Below are positions 63,986-64,000 of a DNA stretch of 64,000 nt, in pieces; the first letter of the stretch is position 1; each line of letters begins with the position of its first letter. The stretch is from Nocardia testacea NBRC 100365 (GTDB lineage: Bacteria; Actinomycetota; Actinomycetes; Mycobacteriales; Mycobacteriaceae), in the NCBI RefSeq assembly GCF_000308775.1, contig NZ_BAGJ01000071.1, positions 1-64,000 on the forward strand, in the 5' to 3' direction. The position numbers and the translations under genes are program-made. The notes beneath the pieces are model-generated. The model had not been told where the DNA came from and ran no database searches. It worked only from the letters and a program-made list of their open reading frames with translations.

Positions 63986-64000
63986 CAATCCACTCCGTAT

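Overview
The window is about 64 kb of high-GC actinobacterial DNA. Many start codons are GTG, and many genes look leaderless, with a TANNNT hexamer 6-8 bases before the start codon. The core gene order is pyk, tesB, pdtaR, polA, rpsA, coaE(-GrpB), DUF402, uvrB, universal stress protein, uvrA, DUF1844, infC-rpmI-rplT, tsnR, pheS-pheT. This matches the Mycobacterium tuberculosis Rv1617-Rv1650 neighbourhood. An MspA-type porin gene indicates a mycolic-acid envelope. A Nocardia-like or related Mycobacteriales genome is the most likely source; this is inferred from gene order and protein similarity, not from a database search.

Region by region. 1-7 kb: the end of a probable lgt, a TM2 membrane protein, pyruvate kinase and acyl-CoA thioesterase II, then a tyrosine phosphatase divergent from a DUF1254 protein, and tRNA-Leu(CAA). 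7-13.4 kb: the antiterminator-type response regulator PdtaR and a complete branched-chain amino acid ABC transporter (livKHMGF) with a strong hairpin after the binding-protein gene. 13.8-16.6 kb: polA. 16.9-26.3 kb: a roughly 10 kb accessory block separates polA from rpsA. It holds an MspA-like porin, a free-standing LeuA regulatory-domain protein behind what looks like a complete Leu/Val attenuator, thioredoxin, a 2H phosphoesterase, a polar amino acid ABC transporter, an isocitrate/isopropylmalate-type dehydrogenase, an SPFH + ribbon-helix-helix pair and a methyltransferase. 26.5-34 kb: rpsA, an NmrA/TetR divergent pair, coaE-grpB, DUF402 and uvrB. 34-42 kb: VOC, AraC, DoxX, a universal stress protein, a HelD-type RNA polymerase-associated ATPase, a PAS-PAS-GGDEF cyclase and an orphan ketosynthase. 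42.7-49 kb: uvrA, DUF1844, DinB, and the infC-rpmI-rplT ribosomal operon with an AUC start on infC. 49-50.7 kb: an intact IS30-family element sitting in the loop of the rplT terminator. 50.9-57 kb: three small regulator-led units (ArsR-AHSA1-RibD, HxlR-SnoaL, TetR/MFS) around tsnR. 57-64 kb: a GT87 mannosyltransferase-like protein, pheST, two conserved hypotheticals and mscL.

The most interesting signals are: (1) the leader peptide and mutually exclusive hairpins in front of the stand-alone LeuA regulatory domain (18197-18899); (2) the IS30 element that has split an 18-bp terminator stem exactly in its tetraloop; (3) a set of regulator genes whose perfect palindromes overlap the -10 box of a leaderless promoter; (4) the SPFH/RHH pair behind a 26-bp imperfect palindrome. 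All domain calls come from motifs read by eye. No searches were run.
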